A model generated the notes under the pieces. It was not told where the DNA came from, did not search any database, and saw only the letters and a list, made by a program, of their open reading frames with translations. Shown in pieces: positions 10,859 through 20,218 of a stretch of 64,000 nt of DNA; the first letter of the stretch is position 1; each line of letters starts with the position of its first letter. Source of the DNA: Marinomonas vulgaris (lineage in GTDB: Bacteria; Pseudomonadota; Gammaproteobacteria; Pseudomonadales; Marinomonadaceae). The position numbers and the translations under genes were made by a program. The stretch is taken from positions 1-64,000 of the forward strand of contig NZ_JAGSSV010000001.1 in NCBI RefSeq assembly GCF_018145875.1, read 5' to 3'.

Positions 10859-11599
10859 TCAAGTGCAGGCTTGGCATTTTGGGTCTTGAGTTAAGGTCAA
10901 TTCTCGCCAACGTCCTGTAAAGCCATCAAAGAGTCGTAAAGCACCGTGTTTTACTTCACCGCAGCCACTGGCAATTTTTAACGTTTCCAACGCTTGAAAC
11001 ACGCCTAACATGCCAACAACGGGGGAAATAATGCCACTTTCGTTGCAGCTTAACTGTTGGTCAGATAGCTCAGGATACAGGCATTCATAACAGGGAGAGC
11101 CTTGCTCATGGTACAAAAAACTGATCAATTGCCCTTCCCAACGAATTGCCGCTGCACTGACTAAAGGGGTGCTTTGTATCAAACAAGCTTGGTTAATGCT
11201 TTGTCGTGCAGAGAAATTATCTGTGCAATCCAGCACAATATCTGCTTCCGCGACGGCTTGTTGTAATACGCTCCCTTCCAGTCGCTGGGCTATCGTACGA
11301 ACCAACACCGCTGGGTCCTTCTTAGTAATTTGTTGAGCGGCAGCGACCACTTTATCCAGTCCTAATTGGCTCTCGTCATATAATACCTGACGGGGTAAAT
11401 TGCTCAGCTCTAACTGATCGCCATCGGCTAAGATCAATGAGCCCACGCCCGAAGCGGCCAAATAGGTCGATGCTATATTGCCCAATCCACCTAGGCCAAT
11501 AACCAATACCTTGGCTTGGCCCAGTTTCAATTGCCCTTCAATATCAAAATTTGGCAACAATAATTGTCGGCTATAACGATCTAACTCTGATTCGTTCAT
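10859..11599 (-). CDS. MoeB/ThiF/HesA-family adenylyltransferase (E1-like)
   Basis: ATP-dependent enzyme that adenylates the C-terminal Gly of a ubiquitin-like sulfur carrier (MoaD in molybdopterin synthesis or ThiS in thiamine synthesis). Seen: DRYSRQLLLP N-terminus, nucleotide-binding GLGGLG at 35-40, a zinc site from CYEC and CQAC, and a candidate catalytic Cys in SCNESGIISPVVG. 246 residues from the ATG at 11599 (AGGG upstream); a GTG two codons earlier is also possible. There is no rhodanese domain. MoeB fits best by length, but no moa or thi gene is beside it, so the partner is not settled. Confidence 0.88.
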   Translation of the reverse strand: MNESELDRYSRQLLLPNFDIEGQLKLGQAKVLVIGLGGLGNIASTYLAASGVGSLILADGDQLELSNLPRQVLYDESQLGLDKVVAAAQQITKKDPAVLVRTIAQRLEGSVLQQAVAEADIVLDCTDNFSARQSINQACLIQSTPLVSAAAIRWEGQLISFLYHEQGSPCYECLYPELSDQQLSCNESGIISPVVGMLGVFQALETLKIASGCGEVKHGALRLFDGFTGRWRELTLTQDPKCQACT

Positions 11600-11686
11600 T
11601 TTCACCCTACTTTCTTTTGGTCTATTCTGCCCGACTGGTCAATTCTTTGCTAAACTCGCTCTATTATTCATTTCACGAGCATCAAA

Positions 11687-12985
11687 ATGAAGTTTCCCGG
11701 CAGACGCAAACTTAAACACTATTTTCCGGTTTCTCAACCCAAACCGATTTTACCCACTTCAGAAGTCCGTCCCGACAAGGACACCTATGTTGTCGGTTTG
11801 GATGAAACCATTGTCGATGTGGTGGCGAATGTTACCGATGCTTTTTTAATAAAATTCGGCATCAAAAAGGGACTCTCGAACTTAGTCGATGCCGACACAG
11901 CGGCAGCTATTTTTGTTGAGCTCACTGCGGAACAATGCATTTCCGATCATTTTGCCGGCGGCACAATCGGTAACACTATTCACAATTATTCGGTACTCGC
12001 CGATGATAAATCTGTTTTGCTGGGTGTTATGTCGGCCAATATTGGCTTAGGTTCGCCAGCTTACCATTATATTTGCCACACTAGCAGCAAAGTCGATATG
12101 AACCATTTACAAGGCGTTGCCGGTGATATTGGTCGTGGTATTACCTTGATCACACCCGATGGCGAACGTACCTTTGCGATTGCCCCCGGCGACATGGACG
12201 AGTTAGATGCAGACCATATCCCTGAAAGCATTGTGGCAGGCGCAGCGGCGTTGGTCACTTGCGCTTACCCTTTACGCCATCAGGGAAAGCCCATCAAACA
12301 GGCTATGATTCAGGCACTGCAATACGCCCATCAAAATCAAGTACCTACCGTATTGACACTGGGTACCTCCCATCTTGTGGAAGAACACAGAGATGAGCTG
12401 CTATCTTTGATCAAACAATACATCAATGTCTTGGCCATGAATGAATTGGAAGCCGAAGCTTTAACAGGGCTATCAGACCCACTCGAGGCCGCTAGCGAAA
12501 TTTTAAATTATGTCGACATTGTATTGCTCACCGCTGGCCCTGAAGGCATGTACCTTTGCGGTCATACGGAAGATGAAATGAAGCGTGAAACCACTAACCC
12601 AATCAAATCAGGACGATTGGCCGATTTTAATCGCTGGGAATTTAGTCGACCTATGCTACGAGAAGCCTGCCAGCATCCGATCAAGGTCTTTTCACACATC
12701 GACCCATACATGGGTGGCCCTGAGAAAATACGCAACACAAACGGCGCCGGAGACGGTGCTTTGTCAGCATTATTACACGACATTTCGGCCAATCATTTTC
12801 ATAAGAGCGCCATGCCAAATTCCACCAAACATCTCGCGCCATTCTTGGCGTATTCGTCTTTTGCGCAAATCTGCAAATACGCCAATCGCGTCAGTTATGA
12901 AATTTTAGCTCAAAACGCGTCGCGTTTATCCCGTGGTTTACCAGAGCGCGAAGACAGTTTAGAAGAAGCGTATTGGGAAAAATAA
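11687..12985 (+). CDS. gsk: Inosine/guanosine kinase
   Basis: PfkB-family sugar kinase that phosphorylates guanosine and inosine for purine salvage. 432 residues, very close in length and order to E. coli Gsk as I recall it: N-terminus MKFPGRRKLKHYFPV, FAGGTIGNT(I)HNYSVLADD substrate region, catalytic PfkB signature NTNGAGDGALSALLHD with the base Asp, and C-terminal RGLPEREDSLEE. It stands alone and ends at a strong bidirectional hairpin. Confidence 0.95.
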   Translation: MKFPGRRKLKHYFPVSQPKPILPTSEVRPDKDTYVVGLDETIVDVVANVTDAFLIKFGIKKGLSNLVDADTAAAIFVELTAEQCISDHFAGGTIGNTIHNYSVLADDKSVLLGVMSANIGLGSPAYHYICHTSSKVDMNHLQGVAGDIGRGITLITPDGERTFAIAPGDMDELDADHIPESIVAGAAALVTCAYPLRHQGKPIKQAMIQALQYAHQNQVPTVLTLGTSHLVEEHRDELLSLIKQYINVLAMNELEAEALTGLSDPLEAASEILNYVDIVLLTAGPEGMYLCGHTEDEMKRETTNPIKSGRLADFNRWEFSRPMLREACQHPIKVFSHIDPYMGGPEKIRNTNGAGDGALSALLHDISANHFHKSAMPNSTKHLAPFLAYSSFAQICKYANRVSYEILAQNASRLSRGLPEREDSLEEAYWEK

Positions 12986-13021
12986 TCAAAAAATAACGGC
13001 AGCGTTCTAATTCACAGACAT

Positions 13022-13055
13022 AAAAAAACCATCCGCAGATGGTTTTTTTTGTTTT
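13022..13055. terminator. Bidirectional terminator between gsk and cheW
   Basis: AAAAAACCATC, loop CGCA, GATGGTTTTTTTT; T runs on both strands. It serves gsk (+) and cheW (-). Confidence 0.9.
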
Positions 13056-13071
13056 GCTCGTCAAAGGTCAG

Positions 13072-13581
13072 TTAACTCATTGCAGAGATGCCCAGCGCTT
13101 CATTGCGCTCAAACATACGATCCAATTCGAGCAAAATCACCAACTCTTCGTCTTTTTGATATACACCTTGAATAAACATCAGGGCTTCATCATTGCCGAC
13201 GCTTGGACTCTGTTCAATTTCGCCTTGGTATAAATAAAATACTTCTTGAACCGCATCCACTAGCAAGCCTACTTGCTCACCATCGTGTTCGATAATAATG
13301 ATGCGTGTGTCATCAGAAATAGTGCATTCAGGCAAGCTAAAACGCACTCGCGTATCCACAACGGTAACCACGTTACCGCGCAAATTCACGATACCCAACA
13401 CATAAGAAGGCGCGCCTGGAACCGGGGCAATTTCGCTATAACGCAATACTTCTTTAATCTGCATGACGTTGATACCGTAGGTTTCGTCAATCAGCTTAAA
13501 AGTAAGGTACTGCAACAACTCGCCTTTTTTACTTTCAGATAAGGCTTTCCCGTTTTCTTTGATAGGCGCTAGTTCAGACAT
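13072..13581 (-). CDS. cheW: Chemotaxis coupling protein CheW
   Basis: 169-residue CheW domain that links chemoreceptors to the kinase CheA under the inner membrane. Typical features: LQYLTFKLIDETYGINVMQIKEVLRY, then PGAPSYVLGIVNLRGNVVTVVDTR, then VDAVQEVFYL. It carries a short N-terminal tail (about 25 residues) and an acidic C-terminal part. No cheA, mcp or flagellar gene is adjacent, so it is an orphan coupling protein that may serve a remote array. It is convergent with gsk. Confidence 0.95.
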   Translation of the reverse strand: MSELAPIKENGKALSESKKGELLQYLTFKLIDETYGINVMQIKEVLRYSEIAPVPGAPSYVLGIVNLRGNVVTVVDTRVRFSLPECTISDDTRIIIIEHDGEQVGLLVDAVQEVFYLYQGEIEQSPSVGNDEALMFIQGVYQKDEELVILLELDRMFERNEALGISAMS

Positions 13582-13616
13582 GGCTCACATCCGTATTCAA
13601 TTTAATTAAGGTGGCA

Positions 13617-13669
13617 TAAAAAAACTCACCACAAGATTGCTTTAGCTTACAACAATTTGTGATGAGTCT
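13617..13669 (-). terminator. Terminator of the trpS-Tim44-like unit
   Basis: On the minus strand ACTCATCACAA pairs with TTGTGGTGAGT, with a further short stem inside, then seven T. Confidence 0.85.
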
Positions 13670-13690
13670 ACGAGCAAAATTAAGTAACAA

Positions 13691-14557
13691 TTAGTTGTCT
13701 TGTTGAATACCAACAATGGTCCAATTTGCCTTTGGATCAGACATGTTCTTCTCTAGGTGCCAAATTTCATTGGTGTCAGACGTTTCATCGCCTTCTTTGA
13801 TCCAGCCAGAGAACTTCAATGAAATGGACGCAATCGAGCCGATAAACTCACCACGAACCAATTCAGCCATCAAAGAAACCACTTCTGTACGAGGTTTGTT
13901 GTCACCATGAGTAGCACGCTCTGTTACCAACATGTTGTAAAGTTCAGGGCTTACATAATCAAGAATTTCATCAAAATTGTTGTCGTCCCATGCTTTTTGC
14001 AAGTTGATGTAGTGGTTTTTAGCTTCTTCAACAAACGCTTGCTCGTTGAAGCCAGGTGGAAGTTTGATGTCAGGCTCAGCACCAAAACCACTCATGCCAG
14101 ACATAGGCGAAGGTTGAACATTATCGCGCGTCGAATTAGGCATTTCGCGGAACATGTTATTTGTTCCCGCTGCATTGGCTTGCGCGGCTGCACGACGCTT
14201 TGGCGCAATGAAAAACTTGTACACTAAGAAACCAATCACGGCGAACAACAAGATGTCACCAAATGAAATGCCTTCAAATGCACCGCCGCCAAGCAAGGTC
14301 GCAAACAAGCCACCCAATAGCAGACCACCTAATAGACCGCCACCTAAGCCACCCAAGAAACCAGGTTTTTTAGCGCCCGCAGCGGCATTCGTTGTACTGT
14401 TGGTATTTGTCGTCGCGCTTTTAGGTTTAGAAACAGAAAAGCTTTTGCCAAAGCTCTTACCACCGCCAAACTTCTTAGCTTGCACGTCAGCACTGTAACC
14501 GCCGGCACCTATTGCTAAAACAAATGCCATAAACATGGCAAATACTGTCGTTTTCAC
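13691..14557 (-). CDS. Tim44-like domain protein, exported or membrane-bound
   Basis: 288-residue protein with a signal peptide (KTTVFAMFMAFVLAIGAGGYSADVQA), a basic Gly/Ser/Lys segment, a Gly/Leu-rich hydrophobic stretch (about 65-92), a membrane segment (about 100-118, ILLFAVIGFLVYKFFIAPKR) and a C-terminal Tim44-like domain (about 150-288). Tim44 domains resemble nuclear-transport-factor folds; in mitochondria one ties Hsp70 to the import channel, but the bacterial role is unknown. The start is GTG at 14557 with GGAGA six bases upstream; a GTG two codons earlier is too close to that site. It follows trpS by 12 bp and shares its terminator. Confidence 0.85.
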   Translation of the reverse strand: MKTTVFAMFMAFVLAIGAGGYSADVQAKKFGGGKSFGKSFSVSKPKSATTNTNSTTNAAAGAKKPGFLGGLGGGLLGGLLLGGLFATLLGGGAFEGISFGDILLFAVIGFLVYKFFIAPKRRAAAQANAAGTNNMFREMPNSTRDNVQPSPMSGMSGFGAEPDIKLPPGFNEQAFVEEAKNHYINLQKAWDDNNFDEILDYVSPELYNMLVTERATHGDNKPRTEVVSLMAELVRGEFIGSIASISLKFSGWIKEGDETSDTNEIWHLEKNMSDPKANWTIVGIQQDN

Positions 14558-14569
14558 AAACACTCTCCT

Positions 14570-15577
14570 TTAATTAAAATTCACTAGACCTACGGCGTTG
14601 CGCAGATCTGCAATCCGACCACGGGCACGAGCTCGTGCTTTTTCTGCCCCAGCTTGTAAGATCTCTTCTACATGAGCTGGATTGGCGATAAGTTCAAGAT
14701 ACTTTTCACGTGGCTCGCTAAGTTGACCATTCACTAGGGTGAAAAGTTCCTTCTTCGCTTCGCCCCATGCAATGCCATCTGCAAATTTCTGACGCATCTC
14801 TTGAGTTTGTTCTGGTGTTGCAAAGGCTTGATAAATTTCAAACACGGTAGAATCGCTCGGATCTTTCGCTTCACCAGGCTCTAACAAGTTGGTTTTGATC
14901 TTATTGATGCCCTTTTGCAGCTTTTTCTCTGTATCGAACAAAGGAATGGTGTTGTTGTAGCTTTTGCTCATTTTGCGGCCATCTAGTCCCTTCAAAATAG
15001 AGCCTTCTTCGCCAACAACCGCCTCTGGCAGAACAAAATGCTCACCAAATAAATGGTTAAAACGGCCGGCAATATCGCGCGCCATTTCAATGTGTTGAAT
15101 CTGATCACGACCGACTGGTACCTTGTGCGCGTTAAACGTCAAAATATCCGCGGCCATTAACACGGGATAGCAAAATAACCCCATGGTAATACCAAAATCT
15201 GGGTCTTGCTCATTGGCAAGGTTTTCATCCACCGCACCTTTATAAGCATGGGCACGGTTCATCAGACCTTTCGCCGTCACACACGTCAGTAGCCAATTCA
15301 GCTCAGAGATTTCTGGAATATCCGATTGACGATAAAAAGTGGCTTTGTCTGTGTCTAACCCACACGCTAGCCAGGTAGCAGCAATTTCTAATCGAGACTG
15401 TTTAACACGCTCTGGATCTTGGCATTTGATCAAAGCATGGTAGTCCGCCAAAAAAAAGTAAGACTCTGTGTTCTCTTGACGGCTTGCTTCGATCGCAGGG
15501 CGAATGGCGCCCACATAGTTTCCTAGGTGTGGCGTGCCTGTGGTGGTTACACCGGTTAAAACAATTTCTTTGGTCAT
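14570..15577 (-). CDS. trpS: Tryptophan-tRNA ligase
   Basis: Class I aminoacyl-tRNA synthetase that charges tRNA-Trp. 335 residues. HIGH-type motif [13 protein letters not shown] near the N-terminus and KMSKS motif ([10 protein letters not shown]) at about 200. The C-terminus has the anticodon-side helices with AEKARARA. It is transcribed together with the Tim44-like gene; no function links the two. Confidence 0.97.
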   Translation of the reverse strand: MTKEIVLTGVTTTGTPHLGNYVGAIRPAIEASRQENTESYFFLADYHALIKCQDPERVKQSRLEIAATWLACGLDTDKATFYRQSDIPEISELNWLLTCVTAKGLMNRAHAYKGAVDENLANEQDPDFGITMGLFCYPVLMAADILTFNAHKVPVGRDQIQHIEMARDIAGRFNHLFGEHFVLPEAVVGEEGSILKGLDGRKMSKSYNNTIPLFDTEKKLQKGINKIKTNLLEPGEAKDPSDSTVFEIYQAFATPEQTQEMRQKFADGIAWGEAKKELFTLVNGQLSEPREKYLELIANPAHVEEILQAGAEKARARARGRIADLRNAVGLVNFN

Positions 15578-15735
15578 TGCAGTGTCTCTTTCCTGTGATC
15601 AGTCAATATCAAAAAATAGATGCGTTGGTATCAAAATGCGCGCCTACATTAGCATAAAAATCTGATCGCAAGCACAACCCCATGCAATTAATCATAAATT
15701 CAATCGGCCTCTTCGGTCGCTATAAACCTCACCAC

Positions 15736-16302
15736 TTACAAAATAATTTCACGCCGGTAATCCTTCACCTCAACATCTAGGAATATCCCAAGTAACTCGG
15801 CATCATGCAACAATTGCTGCTCATCTCCGTGGTTCAAAATATTAATCCGGCGACCATGCTGAGTGAGCAAGTTCAGCTCAAAACAGCCATAACTCAACCC
15901 ATGCTTGCTTTGAATAACTTTATTATTGATTTGCAAAGAAACGATATGCTCTAACGTCACATTATGATCTTTGTGGTTGTCAAAACAATTTGTTGTCTTA
16001 TCAAAACGAGAACGGCGTAAGAAGGGCTGAATCAGTGCAATACCAAATGTTCCTATGGCAATACCAAAACCACCCAAAAACACGGCTAAATCATAACGAT
16101 CCGGCATTCTCAACAAAGACACTGCCAGCCCAAATAAGAAAACGCCAACTACAATGTAAATCATACAAAAAGACATGGCACTGATGGTGGGTTTTAAATA
16201 AGCAAGATCGCCTTTTATCACCAGCTTATGGGACAAAAATTCTGGGCCATTTTTCAGGATAGTCCGCTCTAAATTAACAATACAAGAATCGTTTTCATTC
16301 AT
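15736..16302 (-). CDS. Membrane protein of unknown function
   Basis: 188 residues. Two hydrophobic segments (ISAMSFCMIYIVVGVFLFGL and VFLGGFGIAIGTFGIALI) lie between an N-terminal soluble part and a C-terminal domain of about 85 residues with beta-strand patterns (HIVSLQINNKVIQ, YGCFELNLLT, RRINILNH). The layout of two membrane helices with a soluble domain that may resemble a PH-like fold recalls small bacterial YcxB-like or PH-domain proteins, but I cannot name it. The ATG at 16302 has GAGA upstream; the upstream ATG at 16329 has none. It is a single gene. Confidence 0.7.
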   Translation of the reverse strand: MNENDSCIVNLERTILKNGPEFLSHKLVIKGDLAYLKPTISAMSFCMIYIVVGVFLFGLAVSLLRMPDRYDLAVFLGGFGIAIGTFGIALIQPFLRRSRFDKTTNCFDNHKDHNVTLEHIVSLQINNKVIQSKHGLSYGCFELNLLTQHGRRINILNHGDEQQLLHDAELLGIFLDVEVKDYRREIIL

Positions 16303-16345
16303 ATTGTTCTCAATATCATGTGGGTGCATTTATACAGAAACACAA

Positions 16346-16375
16346 ATGAAAAGAGCCCACCGAAGTGAGCTCTTT
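16346..16375 (-). terminator. Terminator of the AGCS symporter gene
   Basis: Minus-strand AAAGAGCTCAC, loop TTCG, GTGGGCTCTTTT, about 40 bp after the stop codon. Confidence 0.88.
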
Positions 16376-16413
16376 CAAAAAACCAAACATGATAAGCATG
16401 TATGGTGATTGTT

Positions 16414-17958
16414 TTATTTTTTGTATGCCTTAATTTCGCCAGATTTTACTCGAGCAATAAAAGAATGTAATTCTTTTTTCACTACAGGCATCAAGAAGTA
16501 CAAACCAATAATATTGAAAATTGACATAGCGAAAAGAGCCGCATCAGAGAAGTCAATCACGGCACTAAATTGGATAGTCGCCCCTATGACAACAAAAATA
16601 CAGAAAAGGATTTTAAACGCTAACTCTGACCCTTTACTTTCACCAAACAAATAAGTCCATGATTTAAGACCGTAGTAAGACCACGAAATCATCGTAGAAA
16701 AAGCAAACAAGACTACCGCCAACGCCAATAAATATTTAAAAATACCGGCTGTTGCAGTGAAAGAAGCCGCTGTTAGCGTTACGCCCGTCAAACCAGAGCC
16801 ATCGTATGGACCTACATTTAAACCTGCAATGGTAATAACCAACGCCGTCATGGTACAAATCACCACAGTATCAACAAAAGGCTCTAACAATGAAACTAAA
16901 CCCTCAGTGATTGGCTCTTTGGTTTTTACCGCAGAGTGAGCGATGGCCGCAGAACCAACACCAGCCTCATTCGAGAAAGTCGCGCGTTTCAAACCTTGGA
17001 TAAGTGCACCAATAAAACCACCAGCCACACCAGCACCAGTGAAGGCACCTTCAAAGATAGCGCTAAAAGCCGCACCAACTTGCCCAATGTTAGCAATAAT
17101 AACGATCAACGCCATACCAATGTAAAGAGCCGCCATCCAAGGAACAATTTTCTCTGTTACCGATGCGATAGAAGGCATGCCTCCAACAATAACCGAAAAT
17201 ACCAACGCCGCTAACACAACACCAGTAATAACGCCAAACTCACTGGGCACATTAAACGCGTAAGACAACATAGCGTGGGCTTGGTTAGCCTGAAACATGT
17301 TACCCGCACCTAATGCTGCCAAAATACACATCAGCGCAAAACCAACAGCCAGAATCTTACCTAAACCGCCTAAACCTTTTTCTTTTAGACCTTGGCTTAG
17401 GTAATACATTGGACCACCCGAAACCGCACCAGAAGGCAACACTGTTCTGTATTTAACACCTAATGTACATTCACAAAACTTAGACGCCATGCCAAGTAGA
17501 CCACATAAGATCATCCAAAACGTCGCACCGGGGCCACCAATGGCGAGGGCAGCACCCACACCCGCGATGTTACCAAGACCAACCGTACCGGAAAGCGCTG
17601 TTGTAAGTGCCTGAAAATGCGACACCTCACCATCTTCTTTCGCATTAGGGTCTGTGTACTTTCCTTTAACAATATTGATCGCCAGACCAGCCTGTCTGAA
17701 CTGCACAAAGCCAAAGTAAAGCGTAAAAATAAACGCCGCAAACAACAACCAACCCACGATAAGAGGAAAATTGGCTTCTCCTACTGGCACGCTTTTAAAA
17801 ATCAAGCTCACAAACCAGCCAGTGTAATCGCTAAAAAAGCCATCAACAAAGCTACTAAAGGAAGCAACGCTTTCTTTAAACGAACCCGCCTCCTCTGCAA
17901 AAGCACTGGTACTAAAGGCTAACATTAGCCCTAGCATAGTCTCTCGTATTTTATTCAT
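16414..17958 (-). CDS. Sodium:alanine/glycine symporter, AGCS family
   Basis: Inner-membrane Na+-coupled amino acid carrier of 514 residues. The family signature GTVGLGNIAGVGAALAIGGP lies at 124-143 and RATFSNEAGVGSAAIAHSAV in the middle of the protein; about eleven hydrophobic segments follow. The first 21 residues resemble a cleavable signal peptide, an extension not found in all AGCS members. A good site (AAAGGAAA) precedes the ATG. The 319-bp upstream region carries a possible sigma-54 promoter and NtrC-like half sites, which would fit amino acid scavenging when nitrogen is short. The exact substrate cannot be read. Confidence 0.95.
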   Translation of the reverse strand: MNKIRETMLGLMLAFSTSAFAEEAGSFKESVASFSSFVDGFFSDYTGWFVSLIFKSVPVGEANFPLIVGWLLFAAFIFTLYFGFVQFRQAGLAINIVKGKYTDPNAKEDGEVSHFQALTTALSGTVGLGNIAGVGAALAIGGPGATFWMILCGLLGMASKFCECTLGVKYRTVLPSGAVSGGPMYYLSQGLKEKGLGGLGKILAVGFALMCILAALGAGNMFQANQAHAMLSYAFNVPSEFGVITGVVLAALVFSVIVGGMPSIASVTEKIVPWMAALYIGMALIVIIANIGQVGAAFSAIFEGAFTGAGVAGGFIGALIQGLKRATFSNEAGVGSAAIAHSAVKTKEPITEGLVSLLEPFVDTVVICTMTALVITIAGLNVGPYDGSGLTGVTLTAASFTATAGIFKYLLALAVVLFAFSTMISWSYYGLKSWTYLFGESKGSELAFKILFCIFVVIGATIQFSAVIDFSDAALFAMSIFNIIGLYFLMPVVKKELHSFIARVKSGEIKAYKK

Positions 17959-18080
17959 AATGATTTCCTTTAATATAAAAATAAGTGTCTGTTACCGTCT
18001 CTTCGTATCGGTTTTAAAAACGTGAATAAAAAATGAGACAGGTGCAACGTAATAAAAAACATAATGGTGAAGATAAGAAG

Positions 18081-18098
18081 CCGCAAAAAAATCCCCAA
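18081..18098 (-). promoter_or_regulatory. Candidate sigma-54 promoter of the AGCS gene
   Basis: On the minus strand TGGGGATTTTTTTGC gives the required GG, ten bases, GC spacing and the TTGC of the -12 box, but the -24 box is only TGG. The predicted RNA start is near 18072, about 114 bp before the ATG. The other 5' signals in 17959-18277 are weak. Confidence 0.4.
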
Positions 18099-18268
18099 TA
18101 GTGCTTGTGACATTTTTTGCACTCTTAAGGCACATGAAAAAACCATGCCAAAAAAACCTTATAATTCACCTAAAAATCAATAAATTACGCAACTAACGTA
18201 ACACTCAAACCATCATTATGCACCAAAAAAGAACAATTCAGACTAATAGGGCAAAAACAGTGCACCAA
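18095..18268. promoter_or_regulatory. Three NtrC-box-like half sites upstream of the AGCS gene
   Basis: On the minus strand TTGGTGCAC (18258-18268), TTTGGTGCAT (18216-18227) and AAGCACTATTGG (18095-18106) resemble halves of the NtrC site (GCAC, spacer, GGTGC). The first two fall about 190 and 150 bp before the predicted start, a normal enhancer distance. None is a complete palindrome. The rest of 17959-18277 is AT-rich and empty. Confidence 0.35.
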
Positions 18269-18277
18269 TATCCGTAT

Positions 18278-20218
18278 TCAATTTCCCCATAGTGCTTCAT
18301 TAAGCCCTGAATAGCGCTCTATTTGCGTCTGAGTCGCCACTCGAATCAAATGACTGCCGCCCCACAAAGTGAATGCGAACTTAGCTCGAGTGATCCCCGT
18401 GTACAATAATTCTTTCGTCAATACTGGCGAGGGCGACAACGGAAGCAGCAAGGCCACCTGATCAAATTCCGATCCTTGTGATTTGTGCACCGTCATCGCA
18501 AAAACCACTTCGTACTCACTTAAACGGCTCGGCAACAAGCCCGTAAAAGACCCATCAGGTTGCATAAACCAAACCCTCAAACGCTGACTTTCGTCTGGCA
18601 TACACAATCCAATGTCCCCATTAAACAATCCCAAAGAAGCGTCGTTTCGCGTCAGCATCACCGCTTTTCCCGGATACCACACGTGAGGATCTTTAATACG
18701 GCCACGCTGATAAAAATACAATTCAAGCTGTGCATTAACCTTTTCGACTCCAAATTCTCCTTGGCGCACTGCCGTCAAAATTTGATAACGAGAAAAAGCC
18801 TGATACAAATCGGCAATAGGTCGCTTGTGTCGAACCGCTTCCCAGTAATCGTCGTAGCCTTTGGCCAAACGCGTAATATCAACTTTGGTTTGACCTTCCT
18901 CTGGCGGGCACCATTGCACATCCTGATAATTGGCTTTTAGGCAACGCAATACTGCTGGCGCGTCACCGGCGTTCATTGCTCTAGCAAGATGACCAATGCC
19001 ACTGTTTTCGTTAAAACGATAGCTGGTGCGCAGCAAAGTAAGCGCACGGGTAATTGAAGGTGCAGTAGGATTACCAAACGGCTGCAGATTGTCCCCCGTT
19101 AGATTGCTTAAACGCTGCGCCCAATCTGGCTGAAAATACGCGGTTTCAATACCAGAAGTGAGATCACCCAGTACACTGCCGGCTTCCACCGACGCCAGTT
19201 GATCCTTGTCACCCAGTAAAATCAGCCGTGCGTGCGGTGGTAGCGCATCGATCAGTTTTGCCATCATCGGTAGATCCACCATAGACACCTCATCCACCAG
19301 CAGCACATCCAAATGCAACGGATTCTGGCGATGATGTTTAAAACGGCTACGACCAAATTCGCTGCCCAATAGTCGATGCAAGGTGCTGGCTTGCTCTGGA
19401 ATCGCCGCCTTGATGTCGTCGTTAAATGGCAAGCTGGCTTTAGCATTGGCGATGGATTCTGTCAGACGCGCCGCCGCTTTTCCGGTCGGCGCCGCCAACT
19501 CAATGCGCAATGGTCGATCCTGAGCCGCAGACTGCGCCACCAGCAAAGCGAGCAACTTGGTTACCGTGGTGGTTTTGCCTGTTCCTGGCCCGCCGCTGAT
19601 AACGGAAAAAGGCAAGCTTGCTGCGTTGGCTACCGCCACTTTTTGCCAATCGACCGCTTTGTCGATAGTTTTGTCATCGGTTATTAAAGTCGAAGGAAAA
19701 AGCTGCGCCAGTAAATCGCTTTTTACGTCAAAAAGAGGCGTGTCGAATTGTTTGCGTAAGTAGGTCAATACTTGCTGTTCATAAGCAAAATAACGATACA
19801 AGTACACGCGAGTGCCCACCAACACCATAGGTGTATCACGCAAATCAGAGGCCGAACATACCAAAGAACTGGCCTGCAGCGCTCGACACCAATCACTCAC
19901 ACTGTTTACTTGTCCTTGCCCTAAAGCTTGGCGAAAAGTATCTAGGCTGATTTCTTGAGGCGGTGCGCGCCAGAGAGTAGCAAGATCGATACAAATATGA
20001 CCCGCTCCCAAATACGCGCTGCATAAGGCACCCGCAACAAGCACCGCTGTGTTTTTTTCATCCGCATGTTGCGCCAACTGCTCAACCCATTGACGATCAA
20101 TAGCTCGCAGCACGCCTTTTTCTTGCCACTTACGTAAATCAAACTTGGAGGTACTACTTTTATGACTATGCTCGTCCGCTAACGCATCAAGCAAATCCAA
20201 TTGATTAGAAAAGTCCAT
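18278..20218 (-). CDS. recD: RecBCD exonuclease V, alpha subunit
   Basis: Fast 5'-3' helicase of the RecBCD double-strand-break repair machine. About 646 residues from the ATG at 20218, which has GAGGAG ten bases upstream; an ATG six codons earlier lacks a site. Walker A ISGGPGTGKTTT is at about 208-218, Walker B LLVDEVSMVD follows, and the C-terminal helicase motif VHKSQGSEFDQV is present. The start overlaps the end of recB by 14 bases. No terminator is evident after it. Confidence 0.96.
   Translation of the reverse strand: MDFSNQLDLLDALADEHSHKSSTSKFDLRKWQEKGVLRAIDRQWVEQLAQHADEKNTAVLVAGALCSAYLGAGHICIDLATLWRAPPQEISLDTFRQALGQGQVNSVSDWCRALQASSLVCSASDLRDTPMVLVGTRVYLYRYFAYEQQVLTYLRKQFDTPLFDVKSDLLAQLFPSTLITDDKTIDKAVDWQKVAVANAASLPFSVISGGPGTGKTTTVTKLLALLVAQSAAQDRPLRIELAAPTGKAAARLTESIANAKASLPFNDDIKAAIPEQASTLHRLLGSEFGRSRFKHHRQNPLHLDVLLVDEVSMVDLPMMAKLIDALPPHARLILLGDKDQLASVEAGSVLGDLTSGIETAYFQPDWAQRLSNLTGDNLQPFGNPTAPSITRALTLLRTSYRFNENSGIGHLARAMNAGDAPAVLRCLKANYQDVQWCPPEEGQTKVDITRLAKGYDDYWEAVRHKRPIADLYQAFSRYQILTAVRQGEFGVEKVNAQLELYFYQRGRIKDPHVWYPGKAVMLTRNDASLGLFNGDIGLCMPDESQRLRVWFMQPDGSFTGLLPSRLSEYEVVFAMTVHKSQGSEFDQVALLLPLSPSPVLTKELLYTGITRAKFAFTLWGGSHLIRVATQTQIERYSGLNEALWGN

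Noticed and set aside
14154-14498. 114-codon plus-strand frame antisense to the Tim44-like gene
   Set aside because: The Pro-rich run mirrors the Gly/Leu-rich codons on the other strand; a shadow frame.
18000-18070. A second possible sigma-54 box near GTTGCACC
   Set aside because: No GG lies at the required distance upstream of the GC, so only the 18081-18098 candidate was kept.
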